17,457 bases of DNA from Clostridium_AM sp964554365 (GTDB lineage Bacteria; Bacillota; Clostridia; Clostridiales; Clostridiaceae). The stretch lies in assembly GCA_964554365.1 (NCBI GenBank), contig CAZKOJ010000092.1, forward strand, positions 1 to 17,457, read 5' to 3'. The position numbers and the translations under genes were made by a program. Below the pieces are notes generated by a model. It was not told the origin of the DNA, did no database searches, and was given only the letters and a program-made list of their open reading frames with translations. How positions within the stretch are numbered: position 1 is the stretch's first letter; the number at the start of each line of letters is the position of its first letter. Of the stretch, positions 14,849 to 17,457 are shown piece after piece.

Positions 14849-16209
14849 TTCTTAGCTCCTCCTGTTGGTGATTTAGGAGCTTCCATTACAGTATCTCCTT
14901 CACTTAAATCTTGTGGAGCATTCAATATATACTTTTCTCCTTCTTTAAGTCCATCTATAACCTCTGAATCAAAATCAGTTTGTATACCAGTATTAATAAA
15001 TTTCTTTGAAACTTTATTTTGGCTGTTTACTAAATAAACATATTTTTTCTTTGAAGTCTTATCTTCTCTTACACCATCAAGAGCTACAGCAATACTATTT
15101 CCTTTTTCATTTAATATAATTTCTGCATCTGCTTCATAACCTGCTTTAACACTTTCATCTGGGTTGTCTAATATTAATTTTACATTAACCTTATATTCCT
15201 TTTCTGTAGCATTAGGTTTAAGTTGAGCTATTTCCCCTATTTCGTCTACAGAACCAGTATATTTTTTAGTAGAACCCTTTATTTTAATATTAGCCTTTTG
15301 ACCTTTCATAACCTTTGTAGCATCATATTGGCTTATGTCTATAGATACTTTATATTGAGAATTATCATCTACTATAATCATATCTCCTGCTTTAGGAATT
15401 TGATTTTCTTTAGCATCAACTTTTATTACCTTACCATCTGTATTAGCTCTTATATTACTATCTTCTATTTTCTTATTTATAGCTTCTATTTCAGATTTAG
15501 CAATTGCTATTTGATTTCTTTGATTAGTTATCTTATCACCGTTAGATGCACTTACATTATTTAAAGAAGCCTGAGCATTTGCAAGTGATGTTTGTGCCTC
15601 TTTAACAGTACTTGCTGCATCATCTACTGCCTTCTTTGAAGCATCAACATCATTTTGAGATATATATCCACCACTAAGCAATTTTTGATTTTGATTAAAT
15701 TTTTTATTGGCATCCTCATAATCTCTTTGACCCTTTTCTAAACTTGCTTCAACTTGTGCTATTCCCTTTTCAGCATTAATACTTTCTGAAGCACTACCAC
15801 TACCACTAATCTGATTCAAAGTAGCCTCTGCGCTAGCTAAAGTTAGCTTTTGCTTCTGAAGTTGGCTTTCAAGTTCTGATATATCTAACTGAACTAGGAT
15901 ATCATCTTTCTTTACTTGCTGACCTTCAGTAACTAAAACTTTTACTACTTTTTGAGCAGGATTTAAATTTATATCATTTCTATATTTGGCCTCTATATTT
16001 CCAGTAACTGTAGAACTTTGAGTTACCTTCTTTTTAACAACCTTAGATGTAGTTACTTGCTTGATCTTGGCCTTCTTTGATTTCATATATGAAGAGGCCG
16101 CAGTTCCTAAAATTGCAATAATAATTATAGATATAATGACCACTTTTTTCTTTATTTTTATAGATTTTAATTTACCTTTTATAGCCCTTAATTTATCTCT
16201 TACATTCAT
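14845..16209 (-). CDS. MacA/HlyD-family membrane fusion (periplasmic adaptor-like) protein
   Basis: The adaptor of the pump, anchored in the membrane by a helix at about 22-42 with a basic cytoplasmic N-terminus. Lipoyl half-domains lie at about 82-111 and 252-285, split by a coiled-coil hairpin (about 112-250); a beta-barrel domain (286-365) and a membrane-proximal domain follow. The hairpin tip reads QKLLSGGYISQ. Compared with the R-x3-L-x6-S signature by which such adaptors contact TolC, Leu177 and Ser184 are kept and the Arg position is Gln173. AAGGAG lies 7 nt before the ATG. It follows the MarR gene by 68 nt and overlaps the ATPase gene by 4 nt. Confidence 0.93.
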   Translation of the reverse strand: MNVRDKLRAIKGKLKSIKIKKKVVIISIIIIAILGTAASSYMKSKKAKIKQVTTSKVVKKKVTQSSTVTGNIEAKYRNDINLNPAQKVVKVLVTEGQQVKKDDILVQLDISELESQLQKQKLTLASAEATLNQISGSGSASESINAEKGIAQVEASLEKGQRDYEDANKKFNQNQKLLSGGYISQNDVDASKKAVDDAASTVKEAQTSLANAQASLNNVSASNGDKITNQRNQIAIAKSEIEAINKKIEDSNIRANTDGKVIKVDAKENQIPKAGDMIIVDDNSQYKVSIDISQYDATKVMKGQKANIKIKGSTKKYTGSVDEIGEIAQLKPNATEKEYKVNVKLILDNPDESVKAGYEADAEIILNEKGNSIAVALDGVREDKTSKKKYVYLVNSQNKVSKKFINTGIQTDFDSEVIDGLKEGEKYILNAPQDLSEGDTVMEAPKSPTGGAKK

Positions 16210-16277
16210 ACATATTCTCCTTAATATAAATAAATTTAAATTTAGATATGATTATAATGGCAACCAAACCTATATAG

Positions 16278-16733
16278 CTATACCCTATACTCACTCCTCT
16301 CATCTCTTTCTTCTACAAGAGTACCTAAAATTCTAAGCCCTTTTATTATAGTATCCACTTCTTCTTCACTAGCGGGTTTAAGCATTTCTCTAAAACACTC
16401 CATATGTATAACTTCAATCTCTTTCTTCTTTTTCAAGGCCTCATCCGTTATAAATATTAGAACTCTTCTTCTATCTTTTTCATCACGAATTCTTTTTAGT
16501 AATCCTTTTTTTACAAGCCTGTCCACTAACATAGAAGCAGTACTATTAGGAAGTGCTAATGCTTCACTAATATCACTCAGTGTTTTTGACTCCCCATTTT
16601 CTAGCTGATGAAATATCATAGCAGATGACATATTAATCTTCTTAGAATCCATCTTGTGGCTGACTTTTCTATTCATAAGCTTTATTACTATCATTAGCTG
16701 TTTTATTATTTCATATATTTTCTCATTGTCCAT
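16278..16733 (-). CDS. MarR-family transcription regulator, first gene of the efflux operon
   Basis: A 151-residue MarR protein, the usual family length. The winged helix-turn-helix covers about 34-98: the recognition helix runs through LPNSTASMLVDRLVKKGLL (62-79) and the wing through the family hallmark DEKDRRRVLIFIT (84-96). The helices at both ends form the dimer interface. MarR proteins usually repress drug-efflux genes and are released by a small ligand; no ligand can be read from the sequence. AAAGGA lies 6 nt before the ATG at 16733. The two palindromes at 16757-16799, which cover its promoter, make autorepression likely. Confidence 0.93.
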   Translation of the reverse strand: MDNEKIYEIIKQLMIVIKLMNRKVSHKMDSKKINMSSAMIFHQLENGESKTLSDISEALALPNSTASMLVDRLVKKGLLKRIRDEKDRRRVLIFITDEALKKKKEIEVIHMECFREMLKPASEEEVDTIIKGLRILGTLVEERDERSEYRV

Positions 16734-16756
16734 TTATTTTCCTTTCATTATGGAAT

Positions 16757-16772
16757 ATTTCAATATTGAAAT
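16757..16772. promoter_or_regulatory. perfect 16-bp palindrome, candidate MarR operator
   Basis: ATTTCAATATTGAAAT is fully symmetric, 24 nt upstream of the marR ATG, between the predicted -10 and the ribosome binding site. Size and CAATATTG core fit a MarR dimer site. The second operator candidate is at 16786-16799. Confidence 0.6.
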
Positions 16773-16807
16773 AATTTTACCATATTAACCTATAGGTTAC
16801 CATATTT
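16773..16807 (-). promoter_or_regulatory. efflux operon promoter with second palindrome and direct repeat
   Basis: TATGGTAAAAT on the minus strand (TAAAAT at 16774-16779) resembles an extended -10 element. The perfect 14-bp palindrome TAACCTATAGGTTA at 16786-16799 sits in the spacer. The 10-bp TTACCATATT occurs twice, at 16778-16787 and 16798-16807, 20 bp apart. The -35 region is poor, as expected for a regulated promoter. Together with 16757-16772 this is a compact two-site operator arrangement for the MarR protein. Confidence 0.5.
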
Positions 16808-16858
16808 TTATTATATTTTATAAATCTAAAGATAAACTTAAATAAATATTAAGTTTTT

Positions 16859-17009
16859 ATAAACAGACTTCTTAGTTTCAGGTGAGAGTTAAATGCCCTC
16901 TAGGCATTTTAGCCCTTATCTGAAGCTTAGAAATCGTTATCCAGGGGTGTAGCGACTCTTATCTCCATCTTTTGGAGATGGAGTGTTAGAGTCGGTAGCC
17001 ATCGGATAA
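16859..17009 (+). ncRNA. putative two-module structured RNA element of unknown type
   Basis: Module 1: TTCTTAGTTTCAG (16869-16881) pairs with CTGAAGCTTAGAA (16920-16932) around an inner AAATGCC-GGCATTT hairpin (16891-16909). Module 2: TTATCC (16937-16942) pairs with GGATAA (17004-17009), GACTCT (16954-16959) with AGAGTC (16988-16993), and CTCCATC (16963-16969) with GATGGAG (16977-16983). A wobble pair in module 1 favours the plus strand. The GC content is well above the surrounding DNA. It contains no ORF and has no transposase next to it. It may be a non-coding RNA, a guide-RNA-like remnant of a transposon, or a stand-alone repeat; I cannot name the class. Confidence 0.4.
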
Positions 17010-17027
17010 ACAGACTTCTTAGTTTCA
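16859..17027 (+). repeat. 22-bp direct repeat bounding the structured element
   Basis: An identical 22-bp sequence beginning ATAAACAGACTTCTTAG occurs at 16859-16880 and again at 17006-17027, a period of 147 bp. The first copy forms the 5' arm of module 1; the second starts inside the closing arm of module 2 and then runs into unrelated sequence, as if a second unit were truncated. Confidence 0.85.
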
Positions 17028-17061
17028 AATGTTAGTTGTCTTTGACCACATAGCAAAATAA

Positions 17062-17356
17062 GCGAATTACGACACAAATAGTACAGTGAACTTTAACTGT
17101 ATTGCAGCTATTATATATTCTTCAGAAACTAGTCGCTTCATTTAGAAGTTCTAATGCTTTACTTATTCAAAAATGCCTACCTCCTCAAATGCGCCTTCCT
17201 TGGCGCCTTCGGAGCTTGTGCCTTCCATGGCACAAATTACGGCATTTTTGAAACGTCAAGCAAAGAACTTCTATAAATTTGCTCAAATGTTTCTTCACAA
17301 TATATCCCAGCTTCCATACAGTTAAAGTTCACAAATTACTTCTGTTGTATTCACCA
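17062..17356. repeat. large foldback palindrome with two central hairpins
   Basis: GTGAACTTTAACTGTAT at 17086-17102 and its exact reverse complement at 17316-17332 mark arms that align on inward: AGCT near both, ATATATT, AGAAGTTCT (17144-17152) with AGAACTTCT (17264-17272), and TTCAAAAATGCC (17166-17177) with GGCATTTTTGAA (17241-17252). The 60-bp centre has two side-by-side hairpins, GCGCC-GGCGC (17191-17206) and TTGTGCC-GGCACAA (17216-17235), with the same TTCC-type loops. Weaker symmetry extends the arms outward to about 17062 and 17356. No ORF is present. It may be a foldback MITE or two inverted copies of a hairpin repeat. Confidence 0.75.
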
Positions 17357-17457
17357 AATTATTCCATTCGTTTAGAGGGCTGCTAAGCACTCATGCCGTA
17401 GGCGGTAAATTTCATTATATCTTTATATTTTTAAAGTTTTTTCTGAAATTAGTATTT
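17357..17457. other. gene-free right edge of the window
   Basis: Nothing firm is seen here. A short stretch containing AGAGGGCTGCTAAG and CATGCCGTAGGC is richer in G and C than its flanks and may belong to a repeat that continues past the window. Confidence 0.4.

Noticed and set aside
16937..17009. c-di-GMP riboswitch, suggested by GGTAGCCATCGG and the HD-GYP gene in the window
   Set aside because: The core sequence and paired-loop layout of c-di-GMP-I or -II are missing, and no gene follows in the right direction.
16859..17027. CRISPR array
   Set aside because: Only two repeat copies 147 bp apart, with a structured insert far longer than any spacer, and no cas genes.

Overview
The window looks like a piece of a Clostridium-type (Firmicutes, low-GC, spore-former clade) chromosome. 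The support is the strong A+T bias, AGGAGG-type ribosome binding sites before nearly every gene, and the protein families present: CWB2 cell-wall repeats, SLAP domains, a clostridial rhomboid protein and an HD-GYP c-di-GMP phosphodiesterase. The species cannot be fixed from the sequence. All but one of the 15 genes lie on the minus strand, so transcription runs right to left.

Region by region. (1) 1-2772: a rhomboid protein whose catalytic GxSG motif reads GATG (Thr for Ser), an HD-GYP protein and a small protein of unknown function; a 45-bp tandem duplication sits between the first two. (2) 2884-3213: the only plus-strand gene, a small membrane-anchored or secreted protein, converging on a Fur-family regulator through a shared hairpin terminator. 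(3) 3234-4229: Fur-family regulator behind an MntP-type manganese exporter, with a palindrome over the likely promoter. (4) 4350-6484: a YgjP-like zinc peptidase translationally coupled to an S41 carboxy-terminal processing peptidase that carries an extra Ig-like domain. (5) 6602-7705: a two-SLAP-domain protein; a 160-bp hairpin MITE has inserted exactly between its last codons and its terminator and now supplies part of its stop codon. (6) 7901-10048: a cell-wall protein with three CWB2 repeats and a large unrecognised C-terminal region. (7) 10447-16733: a six-gene operon, in transcription order MarR regulator, membrane fusion protein, ABC ATPase, MacB permease and two TolC-like helical-hairpin proteins. 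(8) 16859-17356: gene-free DNA holding two unexplained structured elements, a two-module RNA-like fold bounded by a direct repeat and a foldback palindrome of about 250-290 bp.

The most interesting system is the operon in (7). It has the full part list of a Gram-negative MacA-MacB-TolC pump, but in what looks like a single-membrane organism. The two TolC-like proteins are short. They keep the duplicated hairpin and both tip motifs about 170 residues apart, but show no clear stretch for the outer-membrane barrel. Two perfect palindromes at the MarR promoter suggest drug- or metabolite-responsive autoregulation.
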